Shown piece by piece: positions 1 to 8,512 of a DNA stretch of 64,000 nt (positions are counted from its first letter, which is position 1; each line of letters begins with the position of its first letter). The stretch covers positions 182,324-246,323 of the forward strand of contig CAWHFX010000017.1 of assembly GCA_963828715.1 (NCBI GenBank), read 5' to 3'. Source of the stretch: JAQGMV01 sp963828715 (GTDB taxonomy: Bacteria; Pseudomonadota; Gammaproteobacteria; Burkholderiales; SG8-41). The translations under genes and the position numbers were made by a program. The notes under the pieces are model-generated. The model was not told the DNA's origin and ran no database searches. It saw only the letters and a program-made list of their open reading frames with translations.

Positions 1-1083
1 GCTCGTGATCGGCTCTTTCCACGGCGAGTGCGCGCCTTCCCAGGCCTTCGGACCCTTGATGAAATGCTTCGCCTGTTCGAGCGTCTCGATGTGCGGCATG
101 TCCATCGCGTAGAGCTTGTCGTGACGCGGCAGCGGTCCCGCCTTGGACGTGAACCCGTACAGCGGGTGACCGACGATCTCCTCCGCGAGCCACACCGCCT
201 CGATCAGCTTGTAGAGATTGACGCCGGTGTGAATGCCCATCTGTTCGAACATGTGCATCAGGTCTTCGGTCGCAATCATCATTGCGGCGCGCCCCATCCC
301 GCAGTACGGACATCCAGCCATGCCGCCGATTGCGGTCTGCAGGCGCAGCGTGTCGGAGCTGTCCAGCACTTTGAGCGCGGCGTACACCGAGGCGAGGCCC
401 GTGCCGCGCGCGTTGTGCAGATGCAGGTTGAAATCCTTGACGGTCGGATAGCGGTCCTTGAGACCTTTGATTGTTTGCTCGACGCGATGCGGCATGTTCC
501 AGCCTGTCGCGTCCGCCATACCGACCTTGGTGACGGGGATGCCCGCGTCTTCCCACATGCGATACATACGGTCGAACATGAGCATGTGCTGCTCGTACGG
601 CACTTCGCCGATCCAGTTCGAACCCCAGACGTTGGAGATCGTCATGCCGCCCTCCTTCGCGCCTTTCGCGACGGCTTTTTCGATCTGCTTCGGCCACGTT
701 GCGATCTGCTGCGCCTGGGTGCGGTTCGTGTTGCGCTGGGCGAAGACGTCGCACATGTCCACCCGCGTCGAAAACTCATGAACGCGCGGGCTCAGCGGCG
801 GCGTGTAGGCGCTGGCGCGTTCGACCCCCTTCTCGTTGAGCGCCGTGTAGGTGTAGCGCACGCCGGGCCTGGGCGTGAACTTCGTGACGAGCTCGTCGAT
901 CTGCGCCATCTGCGGCGTGTATTTGGGACTGACGAAAGAGCCGACGTTGATCTCTTTCAATCCGGTCTCGGACAGCGCGTTCAGCAGACGAATCTTGGCG
1001 GCGACAGGGATGTCGGCGCTTTCGATCTGCAGACCGTCGCGCATACCCTCTTCGGTATGGATGATTTTCGGATAGCCTGACAT
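1..1083 (-). CDS. HMG-CoA lyase family protein (3' end cut by window)
   Basis: The reverse strand reads from an ATG at 1083, preceded by AAGGAGG, with no stop before the window edge, so the C-terminus is missing. The N-terminus has the RDGLQ motif (R15, D16, Q19) of HMG-CoA lyase/DRE-TIM pyruvate-carboxyltransferase barrels. An HLH metal-binding pair lies near residues 221-223, and a GCPYCGMG stretch sits where HMG-CoA lyases carry their Cys-containing loop. The family cleaves 3-hydroxy-3-methylglutaryl-CoA or related acyl-CoAs to acetyl-CoA and a ketoacid. It is the last visible gene of the leftward operon and lies 47 bp after a Bug receptor. The substrate may be another branched 3-hydroxyacyl-CoA. 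The long open frame on the opposite strand is a shadow. Confidence 0.88.
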   Translation of the reverse strand, partial: MSGYPKIIHTEEGMRDGLQIESADIPVAAKIRLLNALSETGLKEINVGSFVSPKYTPQMAQIDELVTKFTPRPGVRYTYTALNEKGVERASAYTPPLSPRVHEFSTRVDMCDVFAQRNTNRTQAQQIATWPKQIEKAVAKGAKEGGMTISNVWGSNWIGEVPYEQHMLMFDRMYRMWEDAGIPVTKVGMADATGWNMPHRVEQTIKGLKDRYPTVKDFNLHLHNARGTGLASVYAALKVLDSSDTLRLQTAIGGMAGCPYCGMGRAAMMIATEDLMHMFEQMGIHTGVNLYKLIEAVWLAEEIVGHPLYGFTSKAGPLPRHDKLYAMDMPHIETLEQAKHFIKGPKAWEGAHSPWKEPITS

Positions 1084-1130
1084 GGGAACCTCCTTGGTGT
1101 ACCGTACAGGGCGAGTCTAATGCATTCGGG

Positions 1131-2123
1131 CTACGGCTGTGCCTCGACGCCCGCGGTTTTTACAACGGCTCCCCAGCGCTCGCTCTCGCGCTTGTGAAAC
1201 TCCGCGAACGAAGCCGGCGTGCCTTCGCCCCTGATCATGTAGCTGCGACGCAAATGCGTTTGCGCCTGCTCGGTTTTCAGGTAGCGATCGATCGCGTCGG
1301 TCCACTGCCCGAGCAGGCGCGGCGGCAGCTTGCCCGGTCCATATACGCCATACCAGACTGAAGCCTGGAAACCGGGCAGCCCCGATTCCGCGAGCGTTGG
1401 CAGCTCGGACGCAAAATCCGCGCGCTTCGCGCTCGTTATCCCGAGCGCTCGCAGCCGGCCCGCCTTGACGTGCGGCAGCAGCGTGCCTGGCGTGTTGAAG
1501 TGTATGTTGATCTGACCGCCGATGACATCGGCGATGGCCGGAGCACCGCCTTTATAAGGCACATGCAGAATGTCGGTTTGCGTGACAGATTTGAAAAGTT
1601 CGAGCGTGAGATGGTTCGTCGTGCCGATACCGGACGAGGAGCCCGTCAGCTTGCCCGGTTGCGCCTTGGCCAGCGCGACCAGCTCCTGCACCGACTTCGC
1701 AGGCAGTGCCGGATTCACGACGAGCACGAAGGGGCTCACCGCGACGAGCGCGATGGGCGTCAGATCGCGTATCGGGTCGAAGCGCATGTTCTTGTACATG
1801 CTCGACAGGATCGCGACCGTCGAACTGGTGCAGAGCATCGTGTAGCCGTCCGGCTCCGCGCGCGCGACGATCTCGGTGCCGATCATCGTGCCGGCGCCGG
1901 GCCGATTGTCCATGATGACCTGTTGCCCCCAGATCTCGGACAGTCCGGTGACCAGTGCGCGTCCGACCAGGTCGACGGAACCGCCGGGCGTGTACGGATT
2001 CACCATGCGTACCGGCCGGTTCGGAAATTCGGCTTGCGTCTGTGCTGCGAGCGTCGCACCGGATAGTGCCCATGCGCAGGTCGCATGCGCGCATGCAAGC
2101 GCGATCTCTCTACAAGTAAGCAT
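1131..2123 (-). CDS. Bug/TctC-family tripartite tricarboxylate transporter receptor
   Basis: This 330-residue periplasmic binding protein has a signal peptide of about 28 residues ending near ATLAA. Family motifs seen are FPNRPVRMVNPYTPGGSVD, VIMDNRPGAGTMIGTE, PDGYT, HVPYKGGAPA and PTLAESGLPGF. The ATG at 2123 is preceded by GGAGGAGGT. Bug receptors capture carboxylates and related organic acids for TctAB-type transporters, but no membrane subunit is nearby. It lies between the Gfo/Idh/MocA gene and the HMG-CoA-lyase gene in one leftward operon, so its ligand is probably a precursor of that pathway. Family is certain, ligand unknown. Confidence 0.93.
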   Translation of the reverse strand: MLTCREIALACAHATCAWALSGATLAAQTQAEFPNRPVRMVNPYTPGGSVDLVGRALVTGLSEIWGQQVIMDNRPGAGTMIGTEIVARAEPDGYTMLCTSSTVAILSSMYKNMRFDPIRDLTPIALVAVSPFVLVVNPALPAKSVQELVALAKAQPGKLTGSSSGIGTTNHLTLELFKSVTQTDILHVPYKGGAPAIADVIGGQINIHFNTPGTLLPHVKAGRLRALGITSAKRADFASELPTLAESGLPGFQASVWYGVYGPGKLPPRLLGQWTDAIDRYLKTEQAQTHLRRSYMIRGEGTPASFAEFHKRESERWGAVVKTAGVEAQP

Positions 2124-2191
2124 CGTGACCTCCTCCAGGAACTCTTTGCGACTGCAACATGCCTTTCGAGTTGCCCGGCGCTACCGCCGGC

Positions 2192-3199
2192 TCATTGCGG
2201 CAGATCGCACCAGCATCCCTTCTCTGCGGAATCGCGCCACACTTCGCCGAACTGGAGAAGACGCAGAGCGTCTTCGAAACGGGGAATGGCACGCGCGGGC
2301 TCGCGTTCGCCGCGGATGGCAGCAATGAAATCGGCTTCTACGCTGACGGGCTGGCTGTACTCCGCGGGAATGGGGAGCGGCTCGAGTGAATCCGTTCCGC
2401 GCTTCGCACCGAAGAAGCTGCCGGGCGCATTCGCCGTCCCTGCATAGGCCACCACGTGTCCATTCGACCCGACGATTTCCCATCGTGGCCTGGCGGTCTC
2501 ACCTGCGATCGTGCTGTGCTGGTAGGTGATCATGCCGCCGTCAGCCAGTTCGGCCATGGCGATATTGGTTTCGGGCCGCACCGCACCGCGGCCGGGTCGT
2601 GCCGGCACCGTCACGCCCTCGACCGTATAGGCGCGTCGATATCCGAAGACGCGGGTGTGACGACCGAACCAGCGGCTGCCGACTTCGAACATGCTGCCGA
2701 GTCCGAAGAACGGTGCATACCAGTAGTCGACGACTTGCAGCACGGTCCCCACATAACCGTCGTCGAGAAGGTGCCGCATCATCGCGTCTTCGCGCAGAAA
2801 ATACGCCGGACCCGCCGCGGGATACACGAGCGCCAGGCGATCCGGGCGCGAGGCCGCTTTAGCCGTGAGCTCGCGCGCCTGATCGCTGTTGCGACACAGC
2901 GCGTTCATCGACAGCACGTGATGCCCGGCATCGAGCAGGGGCCCGATCATCTCGAAGTGAGCCTCCGTGCGCGTGCCGACGACGACCGCGTCTATGTCTT
3001 TCGAGTGCAGCACTTCGCGCCAATCAGCCGCAGTACGCTCGAAGCCGAATTCCTTCGCAACGGTCTCCGAGCTTTCCGCCGTGCTGTTCGCGACCACTGC
3101 GAACTCGACCCCCGGAATCCGCCGGAAGTTCGGCAGCAGCACACGCCGGCTGTACCCGCCCGCACCGATGTAGCCCAGCCTTACTGTTTTCTGTGCCAA
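2192..3199 (-). CDS. Gfo/Idh/MocA family NAD(P)-dependent oxidoreductase
   Basis: The 335-residue protein opens with VRLGYIGAGGYSRRVLLP, the Rossmann GxGxxG nucleotide site, followed by a VVVGTRTEAHFE segment typical of Gfo/Idh/MocA dehydrogenases. The start is a TTG at 3199, chosen because GGAGGAG lies at the right distance and no ATG fits. The family oxidises or reduces sugars, inositols and some keto or hydroxy acids with NAD(P). Here it sits among CoA-ester enzymes rather than sugar genes, so a small hydroxy-acid substrate is possible (inference). It lies 43 bp after the upstream MaoC-like gene and 68 bp before the next Bug gene. Confidence 0.88.
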   Translation of the reverse strand: MAQKTVRLGYIGAGGYSRRVLLPNFRRIPGVEFAVVANSTAESSETVAKEFGFERTAADWREVLHSKDIDAVVVGTRTEAHFEMIGPLLDAGHHVLSMNALCRNSDQARELTAKAASRPDRLALVYPAAGPAYFLREDAMMRHLLDDGYVGTVLQVVDYWYAPFFGLGSMFEVGSRWFGRHTRVFGYRRAYTVEGVTVPARPGRGAVRPETNIAMAELADGGMITYQHSTIAGETARPRWEIVGSNGHVVAYAGTANAPGSFFGAKRGTDSLEPLPIPAEYSQPVSVEADFIAAIRGEREPARAIPRFEDALRLLQFGEVWRDSAEKGCWCDLPQ

Positions 3200-3242
3200 G
3201 GTTCCGCTCTCCTCCAGCCGTCCGCGATCGCTGCTCGACCTG

Positions 3243-3692
3243 CTACGCCTCTTCCGGTATCGAACCGGAGGGAACGATGCAAGCGCCTGATCCGGCCGCC
3301 GTCACGTCGCCTTTCTGGTTGGTGGCGGTGATTTCGACCGTGACACGGCCCCCGTTCGGTTCTCTCACGACCGCAGAGACCTTGCCGGTAAACGTGACGG
3401 TGTCGCCGGGCCGCAATGGCCGCAGAAAGCGCAGATCGATGCTGCCCGTGCGGTTGTATACGTTGGGCCCGAAGTAGCGGCGCAGAAGCTCCGAGGCAAA
3501 CGTGAGCGACATGCGCCCGGACGCAACGGTGCCGCGCGTGCCGAGCGTTTCGCGGGCAGTCGCCTCATCCGTGAACTGGCTGGGGCCGGTCTTGCCGCCG
3601 CTTTTCTCGAAGAGGTTGATGGCCTCCTGCGTCATGGTTTTGGAGAGCGGCGGGACCTCGTCTCCAACTTTATAGCTGCGCGTCATTGCCAT
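3243..3692 (-). CDS. MaoC-like hot-dog dehydratase, second member of pair 1
   Basis: The 149-residue protein has the single hot-dog fold pattern of MaoC/FAS1-type dehydratase domains: a YKVGDE opening, TMTQEAI, and the late LRPLRPGDTVTFTGKV strand that follows the substrate tunnel. The D/H catalytic pair of classical (R)-hydratases is not obvious, so a heterodimeric or binding role is possible. The upstream gene ends inside this start region: the ATG at 3692 and another at 3686 overlap its TGA as ATGA, implying translational coupling. A paralogous pair with the same overlap lies at 12381-13240. Probable role: hydration or dehydration of an acyl-CoA together with its partner. Confidence 0.8.
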   Translation of the reverse strand: MAMTRSYKVGDEVPPLSKTMTQEAINLFEKSGGKTGPSQFTDEATARETLGTRGTVASGRMSLTFASELLRRYFGPNVYNRTGSIDLRFLRPLRPGDTVTFTGKVSAVVREPNGGRVTVEITATNQKGDVTAAGSGACIVPSGSIPEEA

Positions 3693-4108
3693 TTCTTGCC
3701 GACCTCGGACGGTTGTTTCAATTCATGTGTGATCACGCGGTCGAGAAGACGCCCGTCTTCGTCTACCGAGACGGCTTCCGTCACGATGTAGGTCTTGCCG
3801 CGGCGCGCGTATTTGTCGGCGATCCAGGACTGGACCGTGATGCGCTTGCCCGCGATCGGCGGGTTGTAGAAGTGGAACGCGCAGCGCGCGTTCACCGACC
3901 CGTTGTCGCGATACACCTCGTGATACTGGTGCGTGTCGACCTTGCCCGAGATGGTGGGAAAAGCCGCCTCGGGATCCATGACGCCCTTGCGGAAATCCTC
4001 GATCATTTCCTGCGTGAGCACGTACGAGTACGGCGGAAATGTCTCTCCGACTTCCAGAGCATCCCAGTCCAGCCATTTGCGGGTGTCATCCGCGTGTGAT
4101 TGCGCCAT
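3683..4108 (-). CDS. MaoC-like hot-dog protein, first member of pair 1
   Basis: The 141-residue protein is of the FAS1-like/MaoC N-terminal dehydratase type: LDWDALEVGETFPPYSYVLT opening, a central DNGSVNARCAF segment and a KYARRGKTYIVTE strand. Two-subunit hydratases pair such a half with a second hot-dog subunit, which is the overlapping downstream gene. The stop of the preceding gene in the operon order is at 4118, leaving 9 bp. Its copy at 12821-13240 differs at only two positions over the last 55 residues, so the duplication is recent or under strong constraint. Confidence 0.8.
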   Translation of the reverse strand: MAQSHADDTRKWLDWDALEVGETFPPYSYVLTQEMIEDFRKGVMDPEAAFPTISGKVDTHQYHEVYRDNGSVNARCAFHFYNPPIAGKRITVQSWIADKYARRGKTYIVTEAVSVDEDGRLLDRVITHELKQPSEVGKKWQ

Positions 4109-4117
4109 TGTTGATCC

Positions 4118-5116
4118 TTACGGTTCGATCTTGATGTTGGTTTTGCTGACTACGGTGGACACGCGCTCCATTTCCGCCTTGATAAATGCGGCGAACTGCT
4201 CCGGCGTCGTGATGAACGGCTCGTGCTGCTGGTTGATCAGCATCTCGCGCGTGTCCGGCATTTTCAGGATGTTCGCGATGTCTGTCGACAGCTTGTCGAT
4301 GATCGGCTTCGGCGTGCGCGCCGGCGCGAGGATGCCGATCCACGATTTCACTTCGAAACCCGGCATGCCGGACTCGGCGAACGTGGGCACGTCGGGTAAC
4401 GCACGCAGCCGCGTCTGACCCGGCGCGGCGATCGCCTTGAGCTTACCGCTCCTCACGTACTGCAGCACATTTCCGGGTGGCTGAAACGAGAACTGCACCT
4501 GCCCGCCCAGCAACTCGATCACCGCCGGGCCCGCGCCTTTGTACGGAATGTGCTGCAGCTTCACACCCGCCATGATGCTGAACAGCTCTCCCGCGAGATG
4601 CTGCACACCCCCGGAACCGGCTGAAGAATAGTTGAGCTGTCCCGGCTTCGCTTTTGCGAGCGCGATGAACTCCTGCAGTGTGTTGACGCCCAGCGAAGGA
4701 TGGGTGACGAGTACGTAGGGACCGATCGACGTCGTTGCAACGGGCGCGAAATCCTTGACGGCGTGATAGGGGATGTTCGGCAGCAGAAAGTGATTGATGA
4801 CGTGCGCACTGCTGACGATGATCAGCGTGTAACCGTCGGGCGCGGACCTCACCAGCGCTTCGTTGCCTACGATCGTGTTCCCGCCGGGCCGGTTGTCGAC
4901 GACGACCTGCTGTCCCCAGCGTTCCGTGAGCTTCGGTCCGATGATGCGTGCAACGCCATCGACGCCGCCGCCCGGAGGGAAGGGCACGATCATGCGGACC
5001 GGTCTGCTCGGATAAGGCTTCTCCGCAGCGACCGCGCCTGTGACGGCCAACATCAACAATACGCTCACGGCGCTGCGCAACGCGCGTTGTGGCGTGGAAT
5101 CGGAGCTCGTACTCAT
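4118..5116 (-). CDS. Bug/TctC-family receptor in the enoyl-CoA hydratase operon
   Basis: The 332-residue protein has an N-terminal hydrophobic export signal ending near AVAA before EKPYPSRPVRMIVPFPPGGG. Other motifs are VVDNRPGGNTIVG, PDGYTLI, HIPYKGAGPAVI and PTFAESGMPGF. The open frame extends upstream to 5251 but the extension is arginine-rich and overlaps the preceding gene, so I place the start at the ATG at 5116, 49 bp after that gene's stop. There is no strong Shine-Dalgarno. It is the second gene of the leftward operon that begins at 5942. Confidence 0.92.
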   Translation of the reverse strand: MSTSSDSTPQRALRSAVSVLLMLAVTGAVAAEKPYPSRPVRMIVPFPPGGGVDGVARIIGPKLTERWGQQVVVDNRPGGNTIVGNEALVRSAPDGYTLIIVSSAHVINHFLLPNIPYHAVKDFAPVATTSIGPYVLVTHPSLGVNTLQEFIALAKAKPGQLNYSSAGSGGVQHLAGELFSIMAGVKLQHIPYKGAGPAVIELLGGQVQFSFQPPGNVLQYVRSGKLKAIAAPGQTRLRALPDVPTFAESGMPGFEVKSWIGILAPARTPKPIIDKLSTDIANILKMPDTREMLINQQHEPFITTPEQFAAFIKAEMERVSTVVSKTNIKIEP

Positions 5117-5165
5117 GCTGCCGGGTCGAGACGTTCGCCGGGGTTGCGCATGCAATCGCCTACGC

Positions 5166-5942
5166 CTACGACTTCCGCTCTTTGCGCACGAAGCCGCCGA
5201 GTTTCTCTTTCCACTCGTCCGAGTGCATGCAGCCGACCCACGCCTCGACATCGAAGCGCAGCCCCGCGGTCAGGCCGACTTCCATCGACTGGTTGAGCGC
5301 GCGTTTCGACTGAATCACGCCGATCGACGGATGCGACGCGATTTTGTTCGCCATCGCCATCGCCTCGTCCATCACCTTGTCGAGGGGCACGACTCTGTTC
5401 ACGAGACCGAGCTCTTTCGCCTCCTTCGCATCCCAGCGTCGGCCGGTGAAGATGAGCTCTTTCGCCAACTGATAACCGACGAGCCGCGGCAGCCGCTGGC
5501 AGGCGCCGCCACCGGGGAAGAAGCCGTGGCTCACTTCCGGCAGGCTGAAAATCGCGTTGTCGGAACAGATCGAGATGTCGCACTGGAGCACCATTTCGAA
5601 GCCGCCCGCCATGCAATAGCCCTTGATTGCGGCGATCACCGGTTTGCTGACGTTCCACAGCGCAGCGGTCGACTTCGAAGTGAGATAGTGGCGGTCATAC
5701 ACCATCTCTTCTGTGGTGCGCGTCGAGCGCTCCTTGAGATCGGCGCCGGTGCAAAACGCCTTGTCGCCCGCGCCCGTGACGACGATCACCTTCACGTCCT
5801 GACGCATGTCCAGAGCGGGCCAGAGTTCGAGAAGTTCGAGACGCAACGCCTTGTTCATCGAATTGAGCGCTTCGGGTCGGTTCAGAGTGACGACGGCGAT
5901 ACCGTCTTCGACGTTCAGCAGGTGCAGCGGAGCAGCGGCCAT
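5166..5942 (-). CDS. Enoyl-CoA hydratase/isomerase (crotonase) family protein
   Basis: The 258-residue crotonase has the usual length. The oxyanion-hole segments are KAFCTGADL and YCMAGGFE. Both acidic residues used by true hydratases are present, E116 (AGGFE) and E136 (SLPE), twenty residues apart as in rat mitochondrial hydratase. It can therefore be a real enoyl-CoA hydratase rather than an isomerase-only variant. GAGGA lies 5' of the ATG at 5942. It is probably the first gene of the operon ending beyond the left edge; the region 5943-6129 upstream would hold its promoter and that of the divergent CoA-binding gene. Confidence 0.92.
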   Translation of the reverse strand: MAAAPLHLLNVEDGIAVVTLNRPEALNSMNKALRLELLELWPALDMRQDVKVIVVTGAGDKAFCTGADLKERSTRTTEEMVYDRHYLTSKSTAALWNVSKPVIAAIKGYCMAGGFEMVLQCDISICSDNAIFSLPEVSHGFFPGGGACQRLPRLVGYQLAKELIFTGRRWDAKEAKELGLVNRVVPLDKVMDEAMAMANKIASHPSIGVIQSKRALNQSMEVGLTAGLRFDVEAWVGCMHSDEWKEKLGGFVRKERKS

Positions 5943-6129
5943 AGGGAGGTCCTCGGTTCGGCGATTGATCGGAGCCAGCGCGGTGCGGCCCGGCAGCGAG
6001 TGCGTGCGGGCGGGGCCAGCGCGGGGGGATAGAACGTATCATCTTAAATCGTTACGGTCCCGTTTGCCCATTGCGGAGCCGGAGCGCGCGGCGTTACATT
6101 GGAGCGTAATCAATCGCGAGGCGCCGACG

Positions 6130-6579
6130 ATGCCGATCAATTCAGACGAAGGTTTACGCGAGCTGCTGACCAACACCCGGACGATCGCTCTGGTGGGCGC
6201 GAGCCCGGACCCGCAGCGCGCCAGCAATGCGGTTATGCATTACATGCTCGATCGCGGTTATCACGTGATCCCGGTGAATCCGAACCTGGCGGAAGTGCTC
6301 GGGCAGAAGGCCTACGCCTCGCTGAAGGAGATCCCGGAACCCGTCGACATGGTGGACATATTCCGCAGATCGGAGCTTGCCGGCGCCGTCTGTGACGAAG
6401 CGATCGCGATCGGCGCGAAATCGGTGTGGCTCCAGTTGCGGGTCATCGATGAAGCGGCCGCGAAGCGCTGCGAGGCGGCGGGCCTCAAGGTGGTGATGGA
6501 TCGCTGCCCGGCGATCGATATGCCGCGATTGGGGCTGGGCCCCCCTAATCCGCACAAGCCGCAGCGTAAAGCAGCGTAG
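6130..6579 (+). CDS. CoA-binding domain protein (YccU type)
   Basis: The 149-residue protein is a stand-alone Rossmann CoA-binding domain. It reads TIALVGASPDPQRASN near residue 20, then YHVIPVNPNL and a CPAIDMPRLG end, the pattern of the YccU/CoA_binding_2 family and of the succinyl-CoA ligase alpha CoA site. There is no catalytic His or grasp domain, so a regulatory or binding role is likely. The ATG at 6130 is preceded by a weak GAGG. It diverges from the CoA-ester operon to the left; its 3' end runs into the repeat block at 6591. Confidence 0.88.
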   Translation: MPINSDEGLRELLTNTRTIALVGASPDPQRASNAVMHYMLDRGYHVIPVNPNLAEVLGQKAYASLKEIPEPVDMVDIFRRSELAGAVCDEAIAIGAKSVWLQLRVIDEAAAKRCEAAGLKVVMDRCPAIDMPRLGLGPPNPHKPQRKAA

Positions 6580-6590
6580 ACGCCTGCTAT

Positions 6591-6800
6591 GCGGCGCGTA
6601 CCGTCTCCGCGAGCCTCGCACGATCGGACGGGAGTTCTGATCGGCGCTCGAATGTCACGTTCGCGGGAGCCCGCGTGTCGCAAGCGGCGCGTACCGTCTC
6701 CGCAAGCCTCGCACGATCGGACGGGAGTTCTAACAAGCGCTCAAAGGCTTCCTTCGCGGGGACCCCGCTGCTTCGCAGCCCCCGCTCAGCGAAAGTGGGG
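6591..6800. repeat. Intergenic repeat, copy A, with internal 93-bp-spaced tandem
   Basis: A 48-bp sequence at 6591-6638 recurs at 6684-6731 with one mismatch. It is followed by a GC-rich block at about 6740-6800 containing the inverted word of CCCCATTTCGTGAGCGGGGG type. Reading the opposite strand, the same series of words occurs in the same order at about 9525-9800, for example the 19-mer CCCGCGAACGTGACATTCG. No protein reading explains it. It begins 6 bp beyond the stop of the Bug gene at 6806. Confidence 0.75.
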
Positions 6801-6805
6801 TGATT

Positions 6806-7789
6806 CTAAGGTTCGTATTTAATTCCCGCCGTCTTGATGATCTTCGCATAGCGCGCCATCTCTTCCTTCAGGACGGCGGTCATCTCATCGGGCGACGTCG
6901 TGATGAACGGCTCGGCCCCCTGCTTAGATAGAAATTCCTCGGTGCCGGGTGCGCTGAGGATCCCCGCCACGTCCCTGGCAATCTTGTTGCGGATCGCTCG
7001 CGGTGTCTTCGCCGGCGCAACGATCCCGGTCACGCCCGTCAGGCCGTAGCCAGGCAAACCGACTTCGCTGAACGTCGGTACTTGCGGCAACGCCGACAGA
7101 CGCGAGTCGCCGGTGACGGCGATCGGCTTCAGCTTGCCCGCATTGATCATCGGGATCACCGTTATCGGGATCTGGAACGACATCTGGACGCGGCCACCCA
7201 CCAGGTCCTGGGTGGCAGGGCCGGATCCCTTGTAGGGAATGTGCGTGATGTTGACGCCCGTGACGATCTTGAACAGCTCACCCGAAAGATGCGTGTTCGT
7301 GCCGTGACCTGACGAAGCGAAGTTGAGCTCTCCCGGCTTCGCCTTGGCGAGCGCGATCAGTTCCTTGAGATTGTTCGCCGGTACCGACGGATGGAGCACG
7401 AGCACGACGCGTTGCTTCGCGACCGTGGCCACACCGACCAGATCTTTCAACGTGTCATAGGGAAGACTCGGAAGCAGGCTCGGCGTGCTGAACATCGAGG
7501 CACCCGACCAGCCTATCGTGTAGCCGTCCGGGGTCGATCTCACCAGAGCCTCTGTTCCGATTACCGTGTTACCGCCCGGACGGTTATCGACGATCACGGA
7601 GCGACCCCAGACCTCGCTCAGTTTCCCGCAGATGAAGCGTGCCATCGGATCCGTGCTGCCACCGGGCGGATACGGAAGGATGTAGCGCACGGGACGATTG
7701 GGGTAGGGCTCCTCGGCCGCGATGGCAAGGCCCGTCGCAAGCAGCACGTTGAGCATGACCAGACGGGCGATCACATCAGAGAACTTCAC
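6806..7789 (-). CDS. Bug/TctC-family receptor (paralogue of the 8497 gene)
   Basis: The 327-residue protein has signal MKFSDVIARLVMLNVLLATG (GTG start read as Met) and motifs PYPPGGSTDPMAR, VIVDNRPGGNTVIGTE, HIPYKGSGPA and PTFSEVGLPGY. The GTG at 7789 is chosen over the longer frame to 7861 because AGGAGG lies seven bases upstream. It shares PYPPGGSTDPMAR, GKLKPIA and YAKIIK-AGIK with the divergent Bug at 8497, making the two the closest relatives in the window. Copy A of the intergenic repeat directly follows it. Confidence 0.93.
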   Translation of the reverse strand: MKFSDVIARLVMLNVLLATGLAIAAEEPYPNRPVRYILPYPPGGSTDPMARFICGKLSEVWGRSVIVDNRPGGNTVIGTEALVRSTPDGYTIGWSGASMFSTPSLLPSLPYDTLKDLVGVATVAKQRVVLVLHPSVPANNLKELIALAKAKPGELNFASSGHGTNTHLSGELFKIVTGVNITHIPYKGSGPATQDLVGGRVQMSFQIPITVIPMINAGKLKPIAVTGDSRLSALPQVPTFSEVGLPGYGLTGVTGIVAPAKTPRAIRNKIARDVAGILSAPGTEEFLSKQGAEPFITTSPDEMTAVLKEEMARYAKIIKTAGIKYEP

Positions 7790-8065
7790 GAATACCTCCT
7801 CGGTTAATGTCAGTCCTCGGATCGCCAGGCGATCCGGGAGCGTGGGGACATTCTTTGGCATTGAGACTACCGAGCGTCGCGGAGCTTGCCAAGCCGTTGT
7901 TCACGATGTGACGACGAGAGGCGTTGCGTTTTCGCCGGCTCGCGGGTTGACGCGCGTCAGCGGACTCGAAATACTCTGCGCAGAACGTGGCCTACTCTGG
8001 AACGCCCGTTCGCTGAGCGGCGTCAGGGACCGCGTTCAGTCCTGCACGTGTCATGGAGTTCGATC

Positions 8066-8512
8066 TTGGAGTGGATTACACGCGATATCGCGATCGGTGA
8101 TGTGGACGACGCCCGCCGGCTCGATCAGCTGTGCAGTGCGGGCATCGCAGGCATCCTGTCGTTGAACGGCTGGCCGAACAGCGCCTTCAATCTCCATGGC
8201 CTCACGTGGCGCTGCGTCGAGTTGATCGACGGCCATGGCAACGATGTGCGGCAACTGCAGCAGGCGGTGTGGCATCTCCATGACCTTCTCACGCGCGGCC
8301 GGGTTCTCGTCCACTGCATGCAGGGCGTGAGCCGCTCGCCGCTCGTTGTCGCAAGCTACCTTGCGGACCGGACCGGCCGTCCCTTCGACGCGTGTCTCGA
8401 AGAGGTGGCGCTCGTGCGCACGCGCACGTGCCTGCAGCCGGGGCTGCTCGAACTGCGCCGTGCTTACGAAGCCGCTATTCAGCCTGACGAGCGATTATGC
8501 ATTCCGGAATGA
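8066..8512 (+). CDS. Dual-specificity protein phosphatase family protein
   Basis: The 148-residue protein contains the Cys-based phosphatase signature HCMQGVSRSP (HCxxGxxRS), with a general-acid region upstream and the usual helix LVVASYLADRTGR after the P-loop. It resembles small archaeal and bacterial dual-specificity phosphatases that remove phosphate from Tyr/Ser/Thr or small phosphates. The start is uncertain. I favour TTG at 8066 because GGAG sits seven bases upstream; the open frame extends to 7886 without an ATG that has a ribosome site. Its last 16 bases overlap the following Bug gene, so the two are translationally coupled. Confidence 0.83.
   Translation: MEWITRDIAIGDVDDARRLDQLCSAGIAGILSLNGWPNSAFNLHGLTWRCVELIDGHGNDVRQLQQAVWHLHDLLTRGRVLVHCMQGVSRSPLVVASYLADRTGRPFDACLEEVALVRTRTCLQPGLLELRRAYEAAIQPDERLCIPE

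Noticed and set aside
28..1080. 350-residue plus-strand open frame
   Set aside because: It is the antisense shadow of the HMG-CoA-lyase-like gene, which has conserved motifs and a perfect ribosome site on the minus strand.
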